Source: Chitinophagaceae bacterium
Lineage (GTDB): Bacteria; Bacteroidota; Bacteroidia; Chitinophagales; Chitinophagaceae
Length of the DNA: 37,386 bases
Assembly: GCA_947447825.1 (NCBI GenBank)
Contig: CANFLL010000038.1
Location: forward strand, 1 to 37,386
Direction: 5' to 3'
Part shown: piece by piece, positions 1 to 7,459 of the stretch
How positions within the stretch are numbered: position 1 is the first letter of the stretch
How the letters are laid out: each line of letters begins with the position of its first letter
Made by a program: the position numbers and the translations under genes
The notes under the pieces: model-generated
Told to the model about the DNA's origin: nothing
Seen by the model: the letters and a program-made list of their open reading frames with translations, nothing else
Database searches by the model: none

Positions 1-156
1 GCCCTGAGAGGTGGGTATTATTTGATTAAATCTTGATTGAAATTAATTAAAAAAAATCGTAACTACTCAGTGGATATTTAACCAAAAGTGTCACTAAGGC
101 TTTCCCCAATAACACAAGGATTGTGTTCTACTTATCTCTTCAGAACTACCATTTTG

Positions 157-187
157 GGACTCTAAACTTTAGTGTCCTTAGTTTTTT
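157..187 (+). terminator. Possible weak intrinsic terminator
   Basis: GGAC at 157-160 pairs with GTCC at 174-177, and CTAAA at 162-166 can pair with TTTAG at 168-172 across one T-T mismatch. TTAGTTTTTT follows. The central loop is very tight, so the stem would have to open at its tip. It would end a plus-strand gene lying left of the window. Confidence 0.35.
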
Positions 188-382
188 CCTTGTGCACTTT
201 GTGGTAAATACCCCCCCCTGAACTGTTACAATACAAGCATTTATATGCTGAAACATACCGTTTAAAGGTTAAAAAAGTGTATTTGCCACAGAAAATAATG
301 TTCATTGATTAAAACAATGTTGACCCCCTTTATTCTTTTTGGAAAAGACAATCAATAAACTCCTTTTATATTATTTACATAC

Positions 383-423
383 AAAAGGCATCGCTATCTA
401 CAATAGAATTAGCGATGCCTTTT
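383..423. terminator. Strong bidirectional intrinsic terminator
   Basis: A perfect 14-bp stem (383-396 with 410-423, core GGCATCGCTA) encloses a 13-nt loop. It is flanked by A residues on the left and T residues on the right, so it gives a U-tract in either direction. It lies 84 bp past the stop of the OmpA-family gene and should end that minus-strand operon. Confidence 0.75.
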
Positions 424-506
424 ATTATGTTTAAAATAAGCTGTAAAGATGAAGTATTAAAACTGTAAATAAACAATTCAAAATTCACCATTCAAAACAA
501 CAAAAA

Positions 507-2594
507 CTACTTCTTTGTAGTTGCGTTTATCTTAATCTCCACACGTCTATTTAAGGCTCGTCCTTCTGGATTATCCGCATTATTAGCTGCCGTATTGGGT
601 GCCACAGGCGTTGCTTTACCAAACGACTTCAACAACATTCTTCCTGCATCAATTCCTTGGCTTACTATATATGCCTTGCAAGCTTCTGCCCTCGCCTCAC
701 CAAGCTTTAAATTATATTCGTCAGTTCCCTTTGCATCGGTGTATCCATTAATATCCAATGAAAGAGAAATAGTAGGATATTTTTTAAGGATAGAAACCAC
801 CTCATTCAATACCGTAACGCCTTCTTTCTTAACAACAGATTTATCAAAATCAAAATAAACAATCAATGGTTTCTCACTAATATTAATGGAGTCTTTAACC
901 TGCTCCACATTCTTTGGAATCTCTATTGGCTTTGCATTTAGGCATATATTAATCGTATCAACCACATCTTGCGTAAGCGGTTTTCTGTAGATTGGCACAT
1001 CCTTATTTACAGCAATATATCCTTCTTTAGCAACCGCCAGATTGGTAACAGCTTTGGCTATCTCAATTTCAAAGTTACCATTGACATCAGTGCTTATGTT
1101 GCTATTATGTTTTTTGTTTTTAAATACTTCTATGGCAGCGTTGGCAATAGAAGTGCCAGTAGTGCAATCTTTCACGCTGCCCACAATGCTGTGTTTATAT
1201 TGCTTTAGGGTATATGTTTTATTCAAAGCAAAAATCTCTAAACAACAATCAGATGCACGATCAGAACTGATGTAGGCTTTCTTCAATAAACTATCCGAAG
1301 AAGTACTAAAAAAGTATATATCATCCTTAGGAGAATTGGCTGGGAATCCAAGATTTGAAGGTGCTTGCAAAGCCGTAATATCTCCAGATGCTGCATAAAT
1401 ATCAAAGCCGCCCATGCCGTCATAACCCTTACTGGCAAACACTAACGACTTACTAGCCACATGATAAAACGGTGCCTCTTCATCTGCTTTAGTATTGATA
1501 GTTTTTAGATTGAAAGACTCACCCACTGTTCCATTATTATCCAATGGAGCTGCCCATATATCATAACCACCTACACCACCATCTCTGTTAGAAGCAAACA
1601 ACAAATACCTTCCATCCTGAGAAACCGAAGGCTGAATAGCATTAAAACCTGCCTTATTTACCTTGTCATCAAGCTTGATTGGTTCACCCCAGTTGCCATC
1701 GCTTCCCTTTTTACTCACGTAAATAGCTATAGATAATTTATCATCCACAGTGGTGCTTCTACTAAAAAATAGCTTGCTATTGTCTGGTGTAAAAGCCGCT
1801 GTTGCTTCGTTAATGGAAAGTTTTGAAGGGAATCTAAGCATCATAGCCTTGCCACTTATTGAATCATTGGCAGCAATGGTGTTAGCAAATAAATGGTTTA
1901 CGTGCATGTTGGTTCGGCTATATTTATTAACCGAATCCACAATTCTGGCAGATGTAAATACCAAAGTATCCTTTATGAACACAGGCGCATAAGCCCCCTC
2001 TGATTGTGCAATATTGCCCCTTAATTTCTTTACTGAAAATTGCTTTTGTGCTTCATTTGCCAACTGACTTTTTATGTATGCAAGTGTAGCAAGCTCTTTC
2101 TTGCCTATGTCAACACGAGCTTTGTCAGTTTTGTTTTCGGCAATAAAAGTGTTGAATTGAGCAGCAGCTTCCTCAAATTTATTGTTACTACGCAAGCATA
2201 CGCCATACCAATAGCGAGCAAGCGGAAGGTTGGGCTTAGGAGATTGCAACAAACGAGCATAACATTTCTCGGCACGCAGATAATGGTTCTGGTTGAGATA
2301 GCTTTCTGCCATATTATTAGCAATTTGGTCAGTAACTAATGGACTTGTGGCTATAATATTATCCGCAACTGCAGCACTATCCGTTTTAGCAATGGCGAAA
2401 TTCTTTTTTTGTCCGTAAGGGGTAAATGCAATTACTGGCTTTCTGATGCCTAAATAAATTTCGTAATTCACGATGGCATTATAATAATCTGCCTTGTCAA
2501 AAAATTTGTCAGCACTTTTAAGGTTGAACTTGGGTTGTGCCATTGCTCCTATTTGAATTAATAGTGCAAGGCAGAGTATGATATTTTTTTTCAT
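507..2594 (-). CDS. OmpA-family outer membrane protein with TPR, PD40 and carboxypeptidase-regulatory-like domains
   Basis: This is a 695-residue peptidoglycan-anchoring outer-membrane protein. I chose the ATG at 2594 (MKKNIILC) because a signal peptide ending near GAMAQ starts there; the reading frame is open further upstream, but that would overlap the PorP gene. The order is: signal peptide; TPR-like helical region to about residue 190; PD40 beta-propeller repeats with GRYLLFASNRDGG-VGGYDIWAA and LVFASKGYDGMGGFDIYAA; a carboxypeptidase-regulatory-like domain (VGSVKDCTTGTSI); and a C-terminal OmpA domain beginning at IVYFDFDKS. The OmpA domain keeps the Asp of GYTDAKGTDEYN and the Arg of NRRVEI that bind diaminopimelate in the family. 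It is the last gene of the operon, 44 bp after porP/sprF. In Bacteroidota this architecture commonly accompanies PorP/SprF proteins, which suggests a shared envelope complex (inference). Confidence 0.9.
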   Translation of the reverse strand: MKKNIILCLALLIQIGAMAQPKFNLKSADKFFDKADYYNAIVNYEIYLGIRKPVIAFTPYGQKKNFAIAKTDSAAVADNIIATSPLVTDQIANNMAESYLNQNHYLRAEKCYARLLQSPKPNLPLARYWYGVCLRSNNKFEEAAAQFNTFIAENKTDKARVDIGKKELATLAYIKSQLANEAQKQFSVKKLRGNIAQSEGAYAPVFIKDTLVFTSARIVDSVNKYSRTNMHVNHLFANTIAANDSISGKAMMLRFPSKLSINEATAAFTPDNSKLFFSRSTTVDDKLSIAIYVSKKGSDGNWGEPIKLDDKVNKAGFNAIQPSVSQDGRYLLFASNRDGGVGGYDIWAAPLDNNGTVGESFNLKTINTKADEEAPFYHVASKSLVFASKGYDGMGGFDIYAASGDITALQAPSNLGFPANSPKDDIYFFSTSSDSLLKKAYISSDRASDCCLEIFALNKTYTLKQYKHSIVGSVKDCTTGTSIANAAIEVFKNKKHNSNISTDVNGNFEIEIAKAVTNLAVAKEGYIAVNKDVPIYRKPLTQDVVDTINICLNAKPIEIPKNVEQVKDSINISEKPLIVYFDFDKSVVKKEGVTVLNEVVSILKKYPTISLSLDINGYTDAKGTDEYNLKLGEARAEACKAYIVSQGIDAGRMLLKSFGKATPVAPNTAANNADNPEGRALNRRVEIKINATTKK

Positions 2595-2638
2595 TCGAAA
2601 TGAGTTTATTAAAATGGGGGTAATGTTGTTTTGAATCG

Positions 2639-3637
2639 TTAAAAACGAGGACATTTAAAGTAGTCTTTTTGTTTTTTATGATCCATGTACATCAAGGTTA
2701 TTTCTGTACTGTTTGCTGCTCCTCCTGCCAATGTGCCAAGCTTAGAAGTGTTTGCATCATAGCTAAAACCAAAAGTGAAACCATCATAACTGATACCTAA
2801 ATAAGGATAAATAGCATCATTAACTCGATAGTTTATTCCCGCCGAAATATCTACTATTGGTGTTGCTGCCATCTGAACATAGCCACCTAGCATGGCTTCA
2901 CTAACATTTCCTTGCCACATATACAATGCATTCGGGACAAGGTGCGCCTTCTCGGATAAATAAATATTGGCACCGCCATGAAGAGAATATCTAACTGGCA
3001 ATGTGGAATTGTAAGCCACGGATAAGGAAGGATCTTTAGGGCTAGTGATGTGTGCTGCAGAAAAACCACCAAATAAGTTTACTTTTTTGTCTGCATCTGC
3101 ATCATAATACATCGCGCCCATACTCATGTCGAAAGAAGTTGCAGATGGTTTTGCCGTGCTTTCATCAACTGGTAATGCCGGGTTGTATGTATCGTTTTGG
3201 TACTGGTCATTTACTTGGGCAGACGAAAAATCGAACCGACGGCCAATCATGCCACCTTGCAAGGCAAAAGTGATTACTTTATCTCCTTCTCTGCCAAGCC
3301 TGATGCCAGAATAAGCAATGGATAGCTGGGCATTAGTATATTTATAGCCTGCTGTTCCTGCGCTTTGCTGCAATAGATTCAATCCGAAACTGATGTTTTT
3401 ATCCGTAGTAATATCAGCCGATAAACCAACGGTACTAAAACCATTGCCAATGTTTCCCCATTGTTTTCTATCAATCACAGACACCCGATAGTTACCATCA
3501 ATAGCACCCGTTAAAGCTGGATTCAACCAAAGTGGATACATGTAATATTGTGAAAAGTGAGGGTCAACTTGCGCACTCGACTTGATGGCTACAATACTTA
3601 ATAGGATAATTGCCAGTGTTTTTTTTATCTTAATCAT
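2639..3637 (-). CDS. PorP/SprF-family type IX secretion system membrane protein
   Basis: A 332-residue outer-membrane beta-barrel protein of the PorP/SprF family. A signal peptide (MIKIKKTLAIILLSIVAIKSSAQ) is followed by the family hallmark VDPHFSQYYMYPLWLNPALTGA, then alternating barrel strands and conserved stretches such as RKQWGNIGNGFSTVGLSAD and ISYDGFTFGFSYDANTSKLG. Family members help export or anchor specific type IX substrates and gliding adhesins. The start lies 4 bp after the stop of the large secreted protein upstream, so the two are almost certainly translated from one mRNA. This paralogue probably serves that neighbour rather than being the core PorP, because the core porKLMN genes are not here. 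Confidence 0.93.
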   Translation of the reverse strand: MIKIKKTLAIILLSIVAIKSSAQVDPHFSQYYMYPLWLNPALTGAIDGNYRVSVIDRKQWGNIGNGFSTVGLSADITTDKNISFGLNLLQQSAGTAGYKYTNAQLSIAYSGIRLGREGDKVITFALQGGMIGRRFDFSSAQVNDQYQNDTYNPALPVDESTAKPSATSFDMSMGAMYYDADADKKVNLFGGFSAAHITSPKDPSLSVAYNSTLPVRYSLHGGANIYLSEKAHLVPNALYMWQGNVSEAMLGGYVQMAATPIVDISAGINYRVNDAIYPYLGISYDGFTFGFSYDANTSKLGTLAGGAANSTEITLMYMDHKKQKDYFKCPRF

Positions 3638-3641
3638 TTTT

Positions 3642-6359
3642 TTATCTTATTAAATTGATAATACCTTTTTTAGTTACTGTTCCGCCAGATGTTAATGTAA
3701 GTTTTGCTATATAAACATAAGCACCAGGTGGCTGAGGTTTGCCCTTATAATCTCCTTTCCAACCATTGTTTGGATCATTAAGGTTGCCAGAGGATTGGAA
3801 TAAAATACTTCCCCAACTATCAAATATGGTTAGCGTAACATTTTTATAAGCAGAAGAAACACCTCGTACATAAAATTGATCATTTTGTGTGTCTCCGTTA
3901 GGGCTAAAAAGATTAGGGATAAACACTTGCTGTGAAGAAACTGTAATAGGGTAATGAGCAGTATCGCTACCACAAGCCGCATTAGGAATAGTGTAAGAAA
4001 CTGTTGCAGTACCCAAGGCAACGCCTGTAACTTTTCCATTATTATCTATTGTGGCAATAGATGTTGGGGTAATGCTCCAAGCACCACCAGAGGTAGCATC
4101 TGCAAGGCTAATTGATTGATTAAGTTCCACTTCAGAAGGCCCAGTAATTACATCAACTTTTGCTTTTGGCGTAACGGTTAAAACTAAAGTAGCGGCACTA
4201 TCACAACCAATGCTGTTAGTGAGGTGTATGGTGTAATTGCCAGCAGCAGTATAGCTTTGACCATTCCAAACGTATGGAAAAGCATTAGCACAAATACTTA
4301 CTGGTGTAGAGGAAGTAGTACCTGCTTTTAAAGAAAGTACCAGTGTAGCAATACTATCACAGCCTGCACTACTGGTTAGTTTAAAGGTATAGGTGCCTAC
4401 AGCGGTGTATGCTGTACCATTCCAATTATAAGGAAGGCTACAAACACTAATATTTGTGGTAGAGGTTAGGGTAGGTGTTACCGAAAGTACTAAGGTTGCG
4501 GCACTGTCGCAACCATCATTATTGGTAAGGTGTACCAAGTAAGTACCCACAGCAGCGTAGTTTTGACCATTCCATTTGTAAGGCAATCCAGCCGGACAAA
4601 CCGTAATTGAAGTAGAAGAACTGCTAGGTTGTTTTACTGTCAATACTAATGTGGCAATGCTATCACATCCTTTACTATTAACAAGCTTGGCGGTGTAAGT
4701 ACCTGCTGTAGTGTATGCTGTTCCATTAAATGTATAACTTCCTCCTTGGCAAATGCTTGCTGTTGTGCTAGACGTGCTACTTGCATTGATGGTAACGCTA
4801 GTGGTGTAAGGACAATTATAAGTTGTACCACTTAGCGTGTAAGTAACGGTGTATGTGCTTGGTTTGCTTTTGGCTAGATCAATTTGACCAGTCTTAGTAT
4901 CGATTATTAAATCAGCAGAACTAGCAGCATACGTGCCGCCTTCATTGTCACCCACTTGGGTAACACTTGCAGTGCCGTTATTACAAAATGGATTTCCAAA
5001 ATAACTAATACTGCTATTCAATACTTTAATCTTCACACTATCTGATGCCGTAGAACAACCAAAGGCAGTAGCTTTTACTGCATAAGCATTAGTGGCTGTT
5101 GCAGAATAGATAGTGCTATTAGTGCCAACATCTCCTTGTGCGTTTGCCCATTGATAAGTGGCACCGCTTGTTTGTGTTGTGTTTGTAATGGTTAAAGTAG
5201 ATGATGAACCATTACAAACAGTATCTAAGGATGCCGTAATAACAGGTTTTGTAGGATAAGGATGCACATTAACCAAAATAGATACGGTATCGCTTTCGCA
5301 ACCATTGCTGTTATTAAATTCAGTGATTAAATACCTAGTGGAACCTACTTTGTTTACATCAACAATAGGTGTTGTAAGGCTGAAAATGTTAGTAGTCATC
5401 GGTGTATTGGGCGGTGTAAACCAGTGCAATACATCATTAGTAGGGTCATTAATGCCTACCGAAAAAGCAAATGGTTGACCCACACAAATATCATTAGGTG
5501 TCACAGGGTTTGCAGGAGGGGTAGGCTGTTGGGCAACACCACCTTCTGCAATGCTAGCTGCATCATAAATGGTGAAACTTGTACCACCAATATAAGTTAC
5601 AATACTATTTTTTTTATAATTTCTATCTTTAAATGGAACAGAAGAAATGGTGTTCTTATACAAGTCCATCGGATATACATTGCCATCATCACTGAGGGCA
5701 AATGTTTGGTTGTTTTTACAAGGCACATTCACACTCGAAATGCCGTATATCTTCAAATTTGCATCGAAGGAGAATAAGGTATCCTGCGTTGCCCCGGCTT
5801 TCATATTTACCTTCAATAATCCCTGTATTGTACCCTTTGCATTCTCAACTGTTTCATATAAACTACCACCCCAGAAAATTAAATCACCTCCACAACTCCA
5901 AGCTGTACCCTTACTATTAATAGTAGATATAGATGCGGGCTGTTTATTTGCAGGCAAACTTGGGTTATAAATGTCAATATAAGATCCATCGCCGGAATAT
6001 ATAATACCTTTATTATCTACAGTAAGCCCATAAGATTTAGTATTAGGGAACTTGTATATTGACTTTGAATTCATCTTTACAGTTAGGGTACTCTTGTTGT
6101 AATAACCACTCCAAAGCGTACCATTGCTTTCAGATATGTATATAGAGTCCTTATTTAAAGCAACAGAAAAAGCCTTTGAGTAAGGTGTTTTTTGGGGCAA
6201 GATAGTAATTGGTTGAGGAACACCAAACGTATCAGCCTTACTATCAACGTTTACACTGTACAGTTTTCCAGTACTGGTTAAAAAGATAAAATTGCCATTT
6301 TGTGCATAAGAACATAATCCCAAAAGGGAGAGAAGCGTGGGGAGTAAAAGCCGTTTCAT
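3642..6359 (-). CDS. Large secreted repeat protein with gliding-motility/type IX-associated C-terminal domain
   Basis: A 905-residue secreted or surface protein. The ATG at 6359 (MKRLLLPTLLSLLGLCSYAQ) gives a clean signal peptide; the frame extends 15 codons further upstream without adding one. The N-terminal ~280 residues resemble a beta-propeller-like sensor region (NFIFLTSTGKLYSVNV). Ig-like segments follow (PTKPVITASLDTVCNG), then four tandem repeats of about 50 residues, each ending GCDS-(I/A)-ATLVL (DNA roughly 4150-4780, period 150-156 bp), then a Big-2-like domain (GKVTGVALGTATVSYTI). The C-terminus (VFIPNLFSPNGDTQNDQF ... IFDSWGSILF ... YKGKPQPPGAYVYIAKL) is the gliding-motility/CHU_C type used for type IX export and surface attachment. 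It leads the operon. The ligand cannot be read from sequence; an adhesin role is inference. Confidence 0.88.
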   Translation of the reverse strand: MKRLLLPTLLSLLGLCSYAQNGNFIFLTSTGKLYSVNVDSKADTFGVPQPITILPQKTPYSKAFSVALNKDSIYISESNGTLWSGYYNKSTLTVKMNSKSIYKFPNTKSYGLTVDNKGIIYSGDGSYIDIYNPSLPANKQPASISTINSKGTAWSCGGDLIFWGGSLYETVENAKGTIQGLLKVNMKAGATQDTLFSFDANLKIYGISSVNVPCKNNQTFALSDDGNVYPMDLYKNTISSVPFKDRNYKKNSIVTYIGGTSFTIYDAASIAEGGVAQQPTPPANPVTPNDICVGQPFAFSVGINDPTNDVLHWFTPPNTPMTTNIFSLTTPIVDVNKVGSTRYLITEFNNSNGCESDTVSILVNVHPYPTKPVITASLDTVCNGSSSTLTITNTTQTSGATYQWANAQGDVGTNSTIYSATATNAYAVKATAFGCSTASDSVKIKVLNSSISYFGNPFCNNGTASVTQVGDNEGGTYAASSADLIIDTKTGQIDLAKSKPSTYTVTYTLSGTTYNCPYTTSVTINASSTSSTTASICQGGSYTFNGTAYTTAGTYTAKLVNSKGCDSIATLVLTVKQPSSSSTSITVCPAGLPYKWNGQNYAAVGTYLVHLTNNDGCDSAATLVLSVTPTLTSTTNISVCSLPYNWNGTAYTAVGTYTFKLTSSAGCDSIATLVLSLKAGTTSSTPVSICANAFPYVWNGQSYTAAGNYTIHLTNSIGCDSAATLVLTVTPKAKVDVITGPSEVELNQSISLADATSGGAWSITPTSIATIDNNGKVTGVALGTATVSYTIPNAACGSDTAHYPITVSSQQVFIPNLFSPNGDTQNDQFYVRGVSSAYKNVTLTIFDSWGSILFQSSGNLNDPNNGWKGDYKGKPQPPGAYVYIAKLTLTSGGTVTKKGIINLIR
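4150..4780 (-). repeat. Four in-frame ~50-residue repeats inside the secreted protein
   Basis: The codons for the GCDS motif fall near 4201, 4357, 4507 and 4663, a spacing of 156, 150 and 156 bp. Each unit reads roughly ICxxxxPYxWNGxxYxAxGTY followed by xLTNxxGCDSxATLVLxV, with a Cys near each end that could form a disulfide. Such arrays are common in Bacteroidota surface proteins and vary in copy number by recombination. Confidence 0.8.
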
Positions 6360-6420
6360 TGTAAAATCTTTAGTAAAAGAGTAGAAAATCATGCAAAATA
6401 GCATTCTGATTTGTAATATT

Positions 6421-6436
6421 AATAAAATATTTTATT
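6421..6436. promoter_or_regulatory. AT-rich perfect palindrome upstream of the surface-protein operon
   Basis: AATAAAATATTTTATT is a perfect 16-bp dyad 61 bp upstream of the ATG at 6359. Its position suits an operator or an AT-rich promoter element, but such palindromes arise easily in sequence this AT-rich, so this is only a candidate. Confidence 0.22.
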
Positions 6437-6689
6437 GATAATGAAAAATTAATATCCAAATTAAGATTTATATGAATAGAGTAATATTTCGATTCAGCGA
6501 ATTATCGAATCAATTTTACAATCCTAAATATCTTTATTAAGACAAATTTTTCATCTGAATCATAATTGGATTGAATATCGGATATTTAAAATTGGGTGTA
6601 TTAATACTAGCTATTCCTAAATCTAGCTATTCTTGATTCAGAATAGGGAATCAGCGAAGCATTCAAAGGATAATTATTGTTAATTGATG

Positions 6690-6971
6690 CAAATGGATTG
6701 TCAATTTAATCAATCGGAGTGAATCCTCAATATAATCAGAGAGTCTCCTAATACAATCGGAGTGTATTCTCAATACAATCGAAGTGTATCCTCAATACAA
6801 ACGGATTGGCAATTTAATCAATCGGAGTGTATTCTCAATACAATCGGATTGTATCCTCAATACAAACGAAGTGTATTCCCAATACAAACGAAGTGTATTC
6901 TCAATACAAACGGATTGTCAACGGAATCAATCGGAGTGTATTCTCGATACAATCTGGGGGTTCATTCAAAG
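6690..6971. repeat. Nested tandem array of 21-22 bp palindromic units
   Basis: About 13 units start at 6690, 6711, 6733, 6754, 6776, 6798, 6819, 6841, 6863, 6885, 6907, 6928 and 6950 (the last is degenerate). The typical unit is a 15-nt dyad TGTATT-CTC-AATACA plus a 7-nt spacer such as ATCGGAG, ATCGAAG or AACGAAG. A divergent 21-bp variant (CAAACGGATTG then a changed second half) recurs at 6690, 6798 and 6907, so the array is also a higher-order repeat of about 108-109 bp made of five units. Each typical unit can fold into a 6-bp, 3-nt-loop hairpin on either strand. Confidence 0.9.
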
Positions 6972-6986
6972 AATCATTAATAGAAA

Positions 6987-7014
6987 AGTCACCCAGAAAA
7001 TATCCTGAGTGACT
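6987..7014. repeat. Imperfect inverted repeat
   Basis: AGTCACCCAG at 6987-6996 pairs with CTGAGTGACT at 7005-7014 with one mismatch and an 8-nt AT loop. No T-tract follows on either strand, so it is not a standard terminator. It sits just beyond the right edge of the tandem array and may belong to the same element. Confidence 0.4.
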
Positions 7015-7387
7015 CTATTGGCAAAAATGATTGTTTAGAATACCTGCTAGACAAGCAATTTTATTGATAAATAGGATTTATTATTAAATGCGGTTTAGTT
7101 AAGAGAAAAAACAACCGCAAAGTCCGCAGAGTTATTAACCCAGAGAACCGCAGAGCAAACCCAAGAATTGCTTATGTAATGTTTGAATATAAGAACGCAG
7201 AGGTGTAGAAGATTATGGAATTAATTTTAACCAAACGTCATTGGTTTATTAATTCTGTTCTTAAATTGAATCCACTTCCCATTCACAATGAGCGAGGCGC
7301 AGATCAGCCTGTTTTATGTGTAATTATATATCCATTTAAATAAAACACTAAACCAATATTCATAAACAATATTCTCGTTTAGATTAA

Positions 7388-7395
7388 TAACTTTG
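7388..7395 (+). promoter_or_regulatory. Probable -7 element for the copper ATPase
   Basis: TAACTTTG matches the Bacteroidota -7 consensus TAnnTTTG exactly and lies 64 bp before the ATG at 7460. No convincing TTTG -33 element is seen at the usual 19-21 bp spacing, so the call rests on the -7 motif and position only. Confidence 0.4.
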
Positions 7396-7459
7396 TTTAG
7401 ATGGCCTTTTGGGAGGAGCAAGTGAAACTTATATTATTAATATTAAATGGAGTAAGGAT

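Larger units (their letters stand above)
1..506. other. Non-coding left end
   Basis: I see no credible coding region here. The stretch holds a possible weak plus-strand terminator near 157-187, a run of eight C at 211-218, and a strong inverted repeat at 383-423 that closes the minus-strand operon to the right. The rest is AT-rich sequence without a recognisable RNA gene. Confidence 0.6.
6360..7459. other. Long intergenic region between divergent genes
   Basis: About 1.1 kb separates the minus-strand surface operon from the copper ATPase. It holds a 16-bp perfect AT palindrome at 6421-6436; imperfect dyads at 6488-6509 (TTCGAT/ATCGAA) and 6627-6646 (CTATTC/GAATAG); the nested tandem array at 6690-6971; a 10-bp hairpin with one mismatch at 6987-7014; a cluster of repeated CCGCAGAG/CGCAAAG words at 7113-7208; and a probable promoter at 7388-7395. 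Several overlapping reading frames cross the array, but its 22-bp period is not a multiple of three and I do not regard them as genes. Confidence 0.7.

Noticed and set aside
507-2654. Longer OmpA-family start at 2654
   Set aside because: It would overlap the PorP gene and place a hydrophilic tail before the signal peptide; the ATG at 2594 starts the signal peptide directly.
6690-6971. CRISPR array
   Set aside because: Units are 21-22 bp with 7-nt spacers that are themselves nearly constant, there is no unique spacer content, and there are no cas genes.
6762-7012. Overlapping open frames rich in SIQ/SQYN repeats across the left array
   Set aside because: The repeat period of 22 bp shifts frame at each unit, so three frames stay open at once simply because the unit lacks stops. 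No signal peptide or domain is seen, and the frames have no constant repeat register.
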